From: Beaufortia kweichowensis
Lineage: Eukaryota > Chordata > Actinopteri > Cypriniformes > Gastromyzontidae
Direction of reading: 5' to 3'
DNA length: 64,000 nt
Assembly: GCA_019155185.1 (NCBI GenBank)
Contig: CM032817.1
Location: forward strand, 3,900,974-3,964,973
Part shown: piece by piece, positions 42,101 to 55,500 of the stretch
Numbering within the stretch: the first letter of the stretch is position 1
How the letters are laid out: every line of letters starts with the position of its first letter
Notes under the pieces: model-generated
Database searches by the model: none
The model's input: only the letters and a program-made list of their open reading frames with translations
Told to the model about the DNA's origin: nothing
Translations under genes and position numbers: made by a program

Positions 42101-45100
42101 TTTAATATCTGGTTTGGTCTTTCACTTACCCACTGATGTCATCAGCGCACATTCTTCGAAAGTATTTCTCCATCACTCCCATAACCGGTCACGTCCACTT
42201 CCGGCCCCGCCTCCGACATCCCGCCCTTCTCCCCCGGCTCTGACCCTCTAACCCCTGAGGCGGCCGTTCTCCTCAGGGGAGCGGTGTACAACAACCTTGA
42301 GGAGTCGCCGTAGCGACCAGTGGTGCCAGCAGTGGATCTGGGCGGGGCATAGCTAGGGGCATCGCCGGCCTGCAGACGGGGGCTGGACGATTGACCGAGT
42401 CGCCAAGCCATGGCTGATGAGCGACTTGAGAGGGCAGGAAGGCCACGCCCGTTCACTTCTGTAGTTACTGTGGTGTCGAATGTTGTCTCTAGGGTACTAG
42501 AAATAGGGGAAAAGGGCAAAAAAAGATTAGATGAAAGAAGTTGGGGACTGCAGGGGGACTTAGATCAATATCCTGCTTTTAAAGCAGCTGACTTGCCATT
42601 TTGAGACACAAATATACAACACCTGTGCCAAGGTGAAGAGTTTACTTGACAGTTTGAGGGCCAGCCTGTACCCTGCAATGCAGCAATCTATCTAAAGAAA
42701 AGTCTAGATGAGAAAAATATCTACATCCTGTCCTGTATTTGCTTCGTGGCAGCGTTCTTCTTCAACCAGCTTAGACTTTACAGTATATTGAAATCAGAAA
42801 AATTATGGTTATTATTTATTTTTTCTTAAATTTTTCTCCACTTCTACACGTGACCTCTTTATTTTCATATTCGCAACAGATCTTTCACATGTCTATATTA
42901 GACAGCGTCCCTCCTCACAGCAGGTCTTCTGTCTGTAGGTTGAGAATGTTCAGTGTGGTGTGAAGGACCCAGCTGAAGCAGAAAGATTGCCAATGCCGTC
43001 GTGTGCGATTGCTAGTCTTAATAAAGCGGGAGCTATTCTGATCGTGTCATGTCTAATCCACTTCAACAATCAGCGGCCCAACAACAAGCACCGCAACTTC
43101 GACTTGACCTTTATAAAGTGCTACAGCTATGTATTCGATTGTGTAAGTGTGTATTGATGTGGGTGTGTTTAGATGTCAGAAGCTTGTTAATGTGGGATCG
43201 TGTGTGATGCTAGCTGAGAAAACACATGCTCGAATACAGATGCCAGGTCAGACACACCCCATGCATGCAAAAATAAGTCTTTGTCCTGCAGCAGCGCTCT
43301 CTAGTGGCGAAACAATCACACAACAGCAAACGCATTAACAATCATAATAAAATATAAATTCATAAGTAAGACACCAGGAAGGGGTCAGTATTGAGTTTCA
43401 CTTAATAAATCTCTAATCAGCACCAGGACAGTGTTGTCATGACTACGGTGGCCGTGTATTAATATCATCACAATCAAAGTGTATACAAAGAAAAGCTCAT
43501 TAATACTAAAATGTTGTGCATGTTAGACATAAAAAAGGCTTATGAATACTGTGCAGTTTTACTTTCAAACTAGCTGTGCCTCTAAACACTTAAATAAATA
43601 TGTCTAGGCTATAGATTTGCATGAAACACTCCTGGGGTCCATTTTCTGTCAGAATCTATTGTTCCTATTATAAAAGACACTAGAGAATTGTGACTCGGCA
43701 GCAATGAAGGATGCAAAACAAGCTGGTGATGGTCACACAAACGATCGTTTTTATAGACACAAATATAAACTTCAGCAGCAACAATGAATAATTCAGAGGT
43801 TGGCTTGTTTATTTCAGCGTTGGTTAATGTGGTGCCAATATGTAGGCAAAGTGTAGATGTATTGGGCTGGGTGGTTCAAGTGTTTATAATTTCCCTGGAC
43901 ACATCTGTTGATTGTGTGCCAACATATGGAGGCTGAGATAAAGTTGCAGGATTGTATTTGTCTGAATGTCGCTATTTGTGAGTGTTCAAGAATCTGTTGT
44001 TATCGTGTTCAACTTTTTCAAATTCATAAAATACACAGTATTGCTTTTTTTAATAATTACATAAAAACATACTGAAGAATTTGCTATTTTTCTGTAATAT
44101 TAAACCTGTGAAATGTCACGGTTTTGCACTTTTACTTTAATATTATACAGTTGAAATTTATTCCAATCATGACAAACGATATATTAATGGAAAGCTCTAA
44201 TAAGACTCTTATAAAAAATATTTGACATTTTCAAAACAAAACACATAGGCCAAACTAAAAAATGTTAATGATAATGTTATTTATAAAAACACCTAAAATT
44301 AAAAAAAAAAGTAAGAAAAATATTAGCATTTCCATGTGTATACCTGTTACCGTGCATCAGACGAGGCCGAACACGAGATTACAGATTAAAGTCTTTTACT
44401 GAACTTCATCAGTGGAATAACAGACAGGTACAAACCTCACTTCAGAGGACAATCAAGAACAGGTATATATATAAATCAGCGGTGCACCACACACTGAGAC
44501 AAACTTACAGACTGCACGGTTTGACAGGCAACATAATAGATTAACAGCATCCAGAAATAACAAACCATAAAACTACATATCAACAACAACACCAGACCAT
44601 AACTAACCAAAAAGACACACATTATAAAGAGTCCATTAACAAGGTGAAACAGGTGACGGTGATAACAGGATGAGTGCTGGTGATCGATGGCAGGTGTGCG
44701 GGGTGCAATGGATTGTGGGAAATGAAGTTCAAACGAGAGGTGCAAGGTGAAACCGTGACAGTACCCAATATAGTATATATTCTAAGTATCGCTGCAGTAA
44801 AGCATTACAATCTGTAGTACTGCTAAACTTACTGCCAAAAAGCCAACTAAGAATCAACCCTCCGCTTCTTCTATAAATCAAATTTCAAGTTTTGTGTGTT
44901 TACATAAACATAAATCTTTCATCTAGAGTTCGCTGACATCACTGGATACACAAAACATCAGCAGGTTGCTCTATCTAATCAATTGATCTCCAAAATTACC
45001 CGCTGGACCAGTCTCCTGCATTTATCTTCTTCTGATGTCACTTCTCATGACAGCTGCCAGTTCTGCTATATTCTTCTCGACAACCCTGTCTCTTAGCAAC

Positions 45101-48100
45101 ATGCTACGGCTATTGGAAAAGAGTAAGACTGCAGCATTTTTCTGAATCTGCTATCCTTTCCCTCTCGAATGGCCGAGAAGCTAATGGCCTGATGAAACCG
45201 GCCTTATAGAATTAAATGGAAATAGGTCATGCCAACATCCTCTAAAATCAATGGATTAGTGATTAGTTGGATTAGTACCAAACATTCAAACAAAACACAC
45301 TTATATATAGTTTCCATATATTTACATTTCTAAATCTGCTGATATAGCATTTAACATTGTATGCAAAACTCATCAAGAAGATTGGTCTCAAAACCAAGAG
45401 ATACAATTTTTCAAAATTGTTGTGTGAAACGCTTGCTTGACCTTGAAGATCACACTCACACAGACAGGCAAGATTTATTCTTTAATGTCAATCAATGTTT
45501 TCTTCATTTATCACAAGCATAGTGATAAATGAATGTCAACAATATATATCTGAACATTATGAACTCTATATAAAAAAAGGGTTGCAGATTCATTGACTCT
45601 GTACTGGTTAGCTTTATGGTGCATGTGTGTGAGAGGAAGTGTCTAACACCTTTTTGGCTCCTGTGAGAAGCAATGTGCTGTAAAAAAACCCCAAGCATTG
45701 ATTTTCAAGGAAGATGCTCCCTGTGAGGGAGACAGAGACGGAAAGAGAGAAAGGGAGAGAGAGGGCTAACGCCATCTGTCATGTCAGAGAGAGCCTCTGA
45801 ACCATTTTCCTGTGAAATTACATTCACATCGTAATGGAGATAAAGAGGGAAATGGGAAAATAGGTCATTCTGGAGCTGGACATTATCATGTATATATTTG
45901 TGTATTTGTTCAATAAGTGTTTTAAGGTAATTTCAGACCAGATAATGAACACTTAAGTTAAGGTTTGAGAGCATTAGAATTGTTGTTAGCAAGTATGTTG
46001 GCGCAGTGAGGGTATAGTTGTGTAGTTTTTGAGTGCCAAACTGAGCTCTTCCTTTAAAGAAATTAAATTGGCAAAAAATCCCCAAAACATTTAAGAGCAG
46101 CTGTCACTGTTTTTGCCGAGTTCATCACTGAAGCTAAAATTAAATTACTTGTTTTTTGTTTTGAAAGTAGTAAACTTTCTTTCTGCCCTAGCATTTATAA
46201 TGTTGTGATGCAGTGTTGTTCTCTATGTCACTATGTCCAATATATGTTGTTTCTATCCTAATAACTAAACAGACACACTCACCTGTGGCTTATTTGAGTC
46301 CCACGTAAACTAGACATGGTTTCTTCAAGATTCTGTCTCAGGTCTGCGATGTTCTTCACCGTACGCATCCTTCTTGTCTCAGGATCTTCCCCTAGGAGAA
46401 TGGAGAAAAGAAAACATTGTTATTGACCCTGTTATCGCCGTCACTTCATAGTTTGGATGAACGGACTCAGCATACGAATCATTCAAACATGCTGTGGCTA
46501 GCGGTTAGTAAGCGGTGGCTGTCTGCTCTTGCATGTCAACTCAGATGCTGAAGTTACAGCGTGCTGTGCAGCTGATGGGATAAAGGGACAGATTTCACGG
46601 TCATCAATTTTCTGCCGAGCATGGAGTAATCCGTGCGTTATGACACCACATTCCAACCCTTAAACCCGGCTTAAAGTTTGGCTGGAGCATGATCTGCCTG
46701 TCAAGCAGAAATCTGTCAAATTGGAATGGACTGTGAGACATCCTAATGTATAATTTTAACCTCACCTTCTGGATAGGATTGAAATGAACTTCGAGCAGAA
46801 CTTCTCAACCTTGAGGTTGGCAAAGTTTTAAAGTTTAAGGCCTAAGGATAAACCTGCATATACAGATTTCCTTGCACATACAATATCGTGCATAATGTCA
46901 GAGAGAAATAATGTGAACACAAACTAGCGCTGCATTATGCATTGTGGCCTGACACAATTCAGGAAACCAAAATGAAATTTTGTGGGTGGGGTGGAGGAGT
47001 TGCAAGAATTTTGGAACTGAAAATGGGTTATAGAGGCTCTTATGTCATTAAGTACTTGTTTTCCAGGGCATTAAACTCATTGAACAAAGACACTCAGAGA
47101 CACTTGATAAGGCTTATGATGCTTGTAGGGGTACAACAACTTCCACATCACATCCCAGACCTGCTTTTTTGTTCCAATAACATCGTGATATCATCCCTAA
47201 CCATATCATCATCCCTAAGGCTAGCATGTAATGAGCTATAAAATAAACAATGAAAATAAAACTGTTGCTTATATGTTGATTGATTGTGTTGTTCTTCCAA
47301 TGACGTGCAACAATATCTAGACATTTATGAAATGAAAACTGAACATGTTTCTGACCTTGTAACATAATTCGCTTACAATATAAAAGTAAAATATGGCATT
47401 TCATGTTCAACTTCTGCTGCACAATGTCACAGTTTACTAATTAAAACATTAATATCAAATGGATCCTTATTAACAACCAAGGTATTAGCAAAGAAAGCGT
47501 TTTCCCAGGTGGTTTGTTAAATAACACAGATCGCATTAGCATTTACACCTTGAAGCATTACTAACAGCTCTTGTCCACCTGTCAGACACCTCCATGTCAA
47601 ACCTGCATAATGAAACATCACCTTTAACTGGGATTTAGCATGTTTATTCTGGTATTGGTAGAGTCGGAGATTTACTTACACACAGACAAAGTGAAAAGAG
47701 GCATGAACTGAGCTATAAAAATATATACATCCAATCACTAAATCCAATAAAACCTAGGAGAAACAAACAGTTTTAACATAGTATAAGATCTCAAGTGGAC
47801 TGAAGATGTTAGAAGAACACCATCATACTTGACAGGGTCATGACAGACCAACCATCCATAACCAGACTGCAGTAGTAGGACACATTTCACTACATTATAT
47901 TATGTATGTCCAACATATATCCTGTTACAGCCTGTTACATGGAGTCATGGCTCCAGGACACATAGACATCATAGTCATCGTGACTCTATTAGATGCTAGA
48001 TGATATTACCCATAATGCTTTGCTTTATGTGCTTGTAATGGACTGGAACAATCAGCCAAACAGAGCCATTTAAACCACACACAGCAGGTGAATTTATATT

Positions 48101-51100
48101 ATCGCAACATGTGAGTCTATTAAGTACAAGAGGCTGAGATGCAAATTTGATGAACAAGTGGGCTCTGGGCAGCATAACTGCACTTGTTGCCCTCTGGGTG
48201 AGCAGACACAGTTTTGTAAGAACCACTTCAGCCTGTCACCAGTAGATGAGGGTGTGAGGACACCGCTGGCTCTGACGAATCAGACGACAGCTGAGTGTTT
48301 CTACAGATTTAACCTCATCATGCCATGTGATAAACTCGGGTTTTAAATAGGAATCAGTGTTGATCTGTACGTTTTGCACTTTGCATAATTCACAGCCATG
48401 TTCATTTCTAACCAAGCTGAGATGCTGCTGGTATGTGATGCAGCAGATATTTTACACAAGAAATATTTACTATTAAAAGAAAAGATATAGTTTATAATCA
48501 TATGATCCTCTAGTTGTGGTTTGGTTCCTAAAATTGGAGCATTTCAGCCCAAAAAGTCTTATGGCTGAAAAAAGTAATAACCTCTTCAAGATAGGAGTTA
48601 TAATTAATGTCCATAGCACAAACAGTGTTACATGGCAAAGTAAAAAACATACTGTTAACCCCAAATACAAGCAATAAAATGACTTATCAAGCTCCCCTTA
48701 AAATATACAATACCTTTAAAACATGGTCTACTGACAGGAACACAGCTATAACAAATGAGCCCAATTAAAACTAGCTCCATTTATCAGTGACTGTAAATCA
48801 AAGAGAACATTAGTATCAGAATGACTGAATTACATCCCTTAGATAAGGTGCAAACAGCCCCGTGGTTGGCAGTTACTCTCGGATAGGCTGGAAATAAAAG
48901 CATGGATCACACAGACGGAAGGGTAAATTGAGCTATTGATCAGAGCAGCAGACAGCATGGCAACACTTTCACAGCCGGCAGGTGAATCTGGCTTCTAAAT
49001 GTTCTCCTATTCCACAACTGGAGAATCATAATTCACCCAGACACCCTCCAGAGATGTTTCTGATGCAGTTACATGCTCGACTCCAAATGCACTTATCTTA
49101 CTGCTACATTTCAGCACTAAACATCTGATGAATTTGAGTGACACTTACGGCGTTTCTGTGGGTTTAAAACCTGCTCCAGGTCTCCCAGCATAGTGAGTAT
49201 AACCTCTTTATCCAACTGTGCCTGCTCTTCTCTGGCACTTTCAAGCTCTTCTGCCCAGTCTCCTCCTGCGCTCGCTGACCCTGCCACATCTGACCTCTTA
49301 CCGCTGCCCACCTCACCCACCACATCTGGCCGCTGGTGTCGGTGAGCGGGCGCCGTCCGGCTGGATTTGCGCCCACAGGGAACCGGTATTAAGGAGTGCT
49401 CGGATTGAGAGAGCACTTTGGTGAGGGACAGAGACAGCGACCGCGCTCGTGTGCTGCTGTCTGGGTGTCGACGGGCGCTTCCTCTGCCGTGCTGGGGCGA
49501 AGGTGATGCCGACGATGCCCCTGAGGTTGCCGAAGGTGGGCACGATGGTTCATCCAGCTCGAAGGCGTACACTCTTTGCTCCCCATCGCTAAGCAGCACC
49601 AGGTTGCCGAGGGATCGCTGCTTTCGGAGGTTCAGGTTGTCCGTGACCGTCTGCGGCGTCTTGCGAGGCGGGCTGCCACCCTGGAACACAGAAAACTCAG
49701 CTCCTCTCTTCATGTCACCAGACGTTCTTGATGATCCCTCGTTCTTTACACTTTTTGCAAGTTGGCAATTCTTTTCACATGATGTGTGTGTGCGAGAGAA
49801 GAAGGCAGCTTCAGGTGGCTTCTGGTAAAGATGACACGCTCAGATGTCGATGGTTCAGGACACCTGCCCGCTAAACTGCCCCATACACCAGGGAGCTTCA
49901 AATACCATCCTGCCCACACGCACATACACGTTCGGCTCAGCCAATAACCAGCATGCAGGTGCACACGCTGAGATCATTCTCTTCCTTTCTGCCGCTTCTC
50001 CTCCAATGCAGCACGGAGACGCACAGGGAGCAGATCAGCACCAGATTACGGTTAAACTAAAATACACACCCTTCACGGCATCTCTTCTCCTTCCTGTTTC
50101 TCTCTTTGCGACCGAGGACTCTTTACACACTCTATTAATTACCGGCTGGAGTGAGCGCATGTGGTTTCCTCTGAGGGACAGCAGAGAGAGAGAGAGATGC
50201 GTGTGCGTATGCGCTCGGATGAAAGCTTGGGGTCCGCCTGTTCCTTTTTAACACGCCGAGTGCTGTTTTATTCCCTTTATTCATCTCTCCCTTTCTCTTT
50301 CTCCGCTCTCTCTCGCTCTCTCTTTCTCTGTACTGCAGTGATAGCTGATTTCCTGTTGCTGTTGGCTACCAAACACCTTCAGAGAAACACAGGTATGTGT
50401 GTGTGTCGTGGGAATAGCGTAAGACAAAACTGTAGCTTGTAATGCTGTAAGCTCTCTCCACCTCTATTAACAAAGGAATTCTATACAAATGACATAAAAA
50501 TTTGCACTGTAAGTACTGTGAGCTATCTATCTATAGCTATATATATATATCTACATTTATGCATTTGGTTAATGCTTTTATCCAAAGCTTACAGTGCATT
50601 ATACAAAACAATATTTTTATGAGTATCATCAAACCATGCACCATGCTCTTACCAACTGAGCAGCAGGAAATCAATCTATAGAAATCTATATATCTACTTG
50701 ATTCAGCATTTTTATTAAGTTACCATAAACTCTACCAAACATTAACAAGAGTTCAAACTGCTATCTGCATCACCCAAAAATCCCAATCCACCATCCAAAC
50801 ATGCAAAGACAAAACAGGTGCATGTCGACATGCTGTTCTTGTGCTTGTGTGGAATGGAATAAGAGAAATGACTTTTACAGCTGGGTGTAACCCACAATGC
50901 CCTGCAACAGACGGAGCTCTGAGGTTAACATCTATAAGTAGTCCATGTGAATATGTAATATTCCTTTTATGGTATTTTTGTAGAAACATCTTTAAAGATA
51001 TAAGCAAATAAACAAATAAGACATATAAAGGTTGAGTTAAACAATTTGATAACTATTTGATATTAAGGCAAATATAAGCATCCTGTTTAAACTCTAGGAA

Positions 51101-52546
51101 GATATAGGACCAACAACAAAAAAGAATAGCCATGCACAAACGTTTGCACCCAATGTGCGACAATTTCATCTGGGTTTAATGATACAATCTTTGTTCCCCC
51201 CCAAAAAAGTGCATAAAATCCTAAATGACTGTAAATCCCTGAACTACCTTTGAACAGAAACCAGTTCTGCAGTAAGTGTTTGCTTATGACTCATAATGTT
51301 ATTGTTGTTAGAAACAACACAATCCTCACAGTTCAAAATGACCGCAGCAGGGATGCATCCTCATTGACGGGCAAATGCTGACCGCTGTGTGGTTATGTGT
51401 TTGTGTCTGCAATTTTTTCCTTTTAGTTAAACATTCCAGACGTTTTTGGCTATTCTAAAACACTAATTTGTATCTCATTAAATATTTTAAGAAATAATTT
51501 TATATGTGCATTAAAGTCACTTTAAAATTGTGCACTTACAAAACTAAATCTCATCACACACAGACTCAACAAAAAGCACTGAAAACATGAAAAAGGTGAC
51601 ATTCATTGTGTTATCAATGGGATCGTACAACAGCAGAGGCTCTACTGATAAATATGCAAACAAGAAAATGAGTAAATAAACCGACATGCAGATGCGCCTG
51701 ATGTCAACCTTCAATTTCAGAGATTGCAGTTTACGTTTGGTAAATGCAGAAGTTGGTGCTTTTTGCATTTTATTCTCAGAGCTGGTGGTTGGCTGGATGT
51801 TAAGAAACCTTCGTATCCAGCGTCTGAGCCCCGGGCACCAATCTTCAGCTATCAGCTGTCACATCACAGTCACACATGCAGAATAACACACAAGCACGGA
51901 TAAACAACACATTCTGCTGCTTGGCCTCCCAAACAAGCCGGCCTTTGTCCACCTGTCATTTCTGACCTTTTCTTGCTGTGATAGCAGTGTGGAACTATAT
52001 GCATGCAGAGCGAGTTTGTGTGTGTGTAATGTTCTCGTAGGTCTGACGGTGTGAAGGTGCACATGTGGTGGGACTCGTCCTACCTGAGATCTCTTCCAGG
52101 CACTGTTTGGCAGTCTTGCTGTAGACCAGATCTTTCGTGAGGACTGAGACATGGTTCAGGGGGGACCACAGTGGTGCAGTCATTTTCTGAGTATGTCCTG
52201 AGTGAAAAACAAAAAGAAATTCGTGATGATTTTCTTTATTCTAATTGCTCTGAAATACTTCTAATTGGCCAGATGCATCTTGTATCACTCTGTTTTTTCA
52301 TGATCAAGATGTATGTTTGTCATATTTGTCCTACAATTTAACAACATTTGATGGCCAAAAATGTTATGTCCATATGTGGCAAATTTATGCTTCTTGTATG
52401 TATTAATGTATTATTAAAAATGTATTAAAAACTTTGAACACAAACGCACACGTAGATTGAAAGATTATGCCTGACTGTAAATGCATAACATTCATATCTA
52501 CAACAAAGCCATCTCAGGACACCTGCAGTCACCTAAATAAACACTC

Positions 52547-52587
<41 letters not shown>

Positions 52588-55500
52588 TCACAATCACACA
52601 CAAACACTGCCTGTGAATACAAATAAACAAATGATGCAGAAGGAAAGAGAAGCTTAAACTATCATTACTGCCAAGGCTCTGTGAGCTAAATAGACAATTT
52701 TCTCTAATGAACATTACATTACTTGTGCTCTTCTATTACAAAAAAAAACTATTATTTTATCTACAAACTTTATATTTATAAAAAGGTGTGTTAAAAGTTT
52801 CATTTTAGTGGCGTTCCAAAAACACACTTGCACTTTCGACCTTTTCAAAATGCAATGCATCATCTTGCTGCAACACCGAGGGTTGTCGCAGTCCTGCGGG
52901 TTTTACAGTGTCAAGAAAGCTTTTCAAGAATAAAGATCAGCACCGGTGGAGTAAAAGTGATAAGGGCTCTAGCCTGAAATTTCATAAAGAATTTGGGTTA
53001 TACTCCCTTTCAGAAAGGACTATGAATGCCAAATACAGCTTTAACATAATATTATCACCCTACAAAAATAATGAGCCTGAGTTTTTAATAAGTGCACGCA
53101 TGAGGTCAGACAGAGGTCACTGGGTCAAGCGATATTTATTCCAGCAGGGGATTAAACCTTTTACAAAACATTTATCAAAAAACTTATTTCTGTGCTCTTT
53201 ATAAAGCTGATTCAGACGCCCACTGCCTGTCAGACTCTTATTGCCCTATTCTCTTCTTTTTTATTTCAGATTCATCCTTCCGCTCCCTCCACTCAAACTT
53301 ATTTACCATCATTAGTCATATTCTGTGACATCATCAGCCTTTAAAGCGAGGTCGGTTGCGGGCCACACCCCTCAAGCGAGGCGTATACACGATCTGGCAA
53401 GCAGCTCGGCAGATCCCCCTCAGACTATTAATATTACCGAGATGAGATGTAGGCCTGCTGCTTTTTCCCACAATGCATTACACAACTTAATGGGTGAAGC
53501 ACAGGACAGATGATCAGTGGGCGTGTGTTTGCATATCTAAATGCTCTCTTGATAAACTTTCTGTTTAAATTCTAAGCTTTAAATATCTTACATTTGTCTC
53601 ATTATTGTTGAATATTTTTGTCAGTCTGTGTGTGTGTGTAATAGGACTTATATGAGGTCAGACACAGGTTTTGAAGCATCTGGTCTCAACAGGACAGTCT
53701 TTATGAAGAGAGATCCAACCATGCTAACTTCACCCCTGCAGTCAAAATTAACAAGATATTCTCTGATATCACTGCAGCACGAGACCCTGAGGCTTGGCCA
53801 CACTGCTGGCAATTTTTCAGAGAAGTAGGCTATATATATTTGGAACATAACAAAAGTTTAAACTTTGGAAGTATGTAAGAAGACTTTGAAGACTGAAAAC
53901 TCTCCCCTGAGATTTTGTTTAACACTGACTGTACTGTACGGTTACAATGTGTACCCATTACAAGTAGCGATAAAAAATCTTATCTGTACAGAGACGTATT
54001 ATTAGGGAAGAGAATTTCATCTTTGTCTGTCTGTTGAGGATAATTACCGAGACTTTGCCCTGCGGTCTCAAACATAATGATAATGATTTCACAACCTAGA
54101 ATAGAACCCAGGAACCAAAATCTGTCTGTCCGTCACACTCTTACACTTCTACATCCCCCTACATCATTAGGATGTCGGGTTGTTGAAAGAATTTAGAAAA
54201 GTGACAAGGTTGTATTTGTGCTCTGTATTGAGGGATTTCTGTTGGATTTGTCCTGAAGTACAATAATCACAAGGAAAGTCTACAAGGCACAAGGTAAAAT
54301 CCTGATTTAAGAAACAAAACAAGACTAAAATACTAAGGTGGACTGACAACCTGACTATATTAGTTTCATTGTATAAAAAACTGTATCATCATACTGAAAC
54401 ATCACACAGTTTGGAATGGTATGTGTAAGTATAAACAATTTCTAACACTTGTTGTTCATATCAATCATCAATTGTATTAATCATCATTTGTATTATATCA
54501 ACTTGATGTGTTTGTAAATCACTCACCTATACATAAAGGGGGCGACCGTTGCTGTGTTGGGATGGTTGTGCTGCTGCTGTTGGGGCAGTTGTACTACTCC
54601 ATTACCGCCCAGTGCCCCACTTCCACCCAGTCCATGAGAAGCTACGGTTGCAGAAAGTGCTGAAGTACTGGTTGATGACACCATGCTGGTCTTACGATTT
54701 TCCAGCCCACCCAAAGATCTTTGCATATACATAGACTGACCACTCTTGCTAAGTTTGGTCTTATCAGCACCCGTTGCAGGTACACTAGCAGCAGGTACAC
54801 TTGGTTGTGTTACTGCAGGCTTAGCTGTTGCCGTTGGAGCCTTCAAACCAGGCTTGGGGATGCCGCTGGAGGCTGGGATAGCACTTTCTTTCTTCACTGA
54901 GGCAGTGGAGGATTTACTTCCTTTGGGGATGAGGCTGGCAATCTTGGAGCTCTTCTTGGTGGATTCCACGATCACCGGCTCCTCTTTGGGTGGTGTGCTG
55001 GCTTTACTTTTAGTTTTGTTCTTGTCCTCTTTGTCTTTGGGCTGTGGAAGGGACTTATTGTTGGGGTTCTTGCAGTTGCTGGCCACGTTCTTGTTTTGGG
55101 GTGCAAAGGACGGTGTGGAAGTCTTTCCCTGCTGTTTTGAGATCCCACACGGTGGCGTGGGACTGCACATACCATCATCTCCACACTCCGACAGGTCGTC
55201 CTCCTCCTGTAGAGCCATCTCGGCCACAGAGGGCGAGGTTCTGGACGCGGAGCGAGGGTTAATGAGGCGGAACTTCTCCAGCATGGAACGCTGGTTGCCA
55301 GGGGCTGATTTGGAGGCATCTGTGATGGAGGGTCGTAGGCGATCGGACGAGGAGGGAGGGGTCGGGGAGGCGGTCGGGCTGGGCGGCTTGGTGGCCAGCA
55401 TGGATGAAGTGGCACTATGCTTTATGTTCATGGATTTGCTACGCCAAGTCTTTCCAGCAGTGGGGGAGGGTATAGCAGAGGCCAGCTGCTGCCCGCTGGT

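Noticed and set aside
49680..49693. Acceptor-like CCAG within the alternative first exon
   Set aside because: NAV1-like similarity (EFSVFQGGS) and an in-frame ATG extend across it, so an internal-exon reading is less likely.
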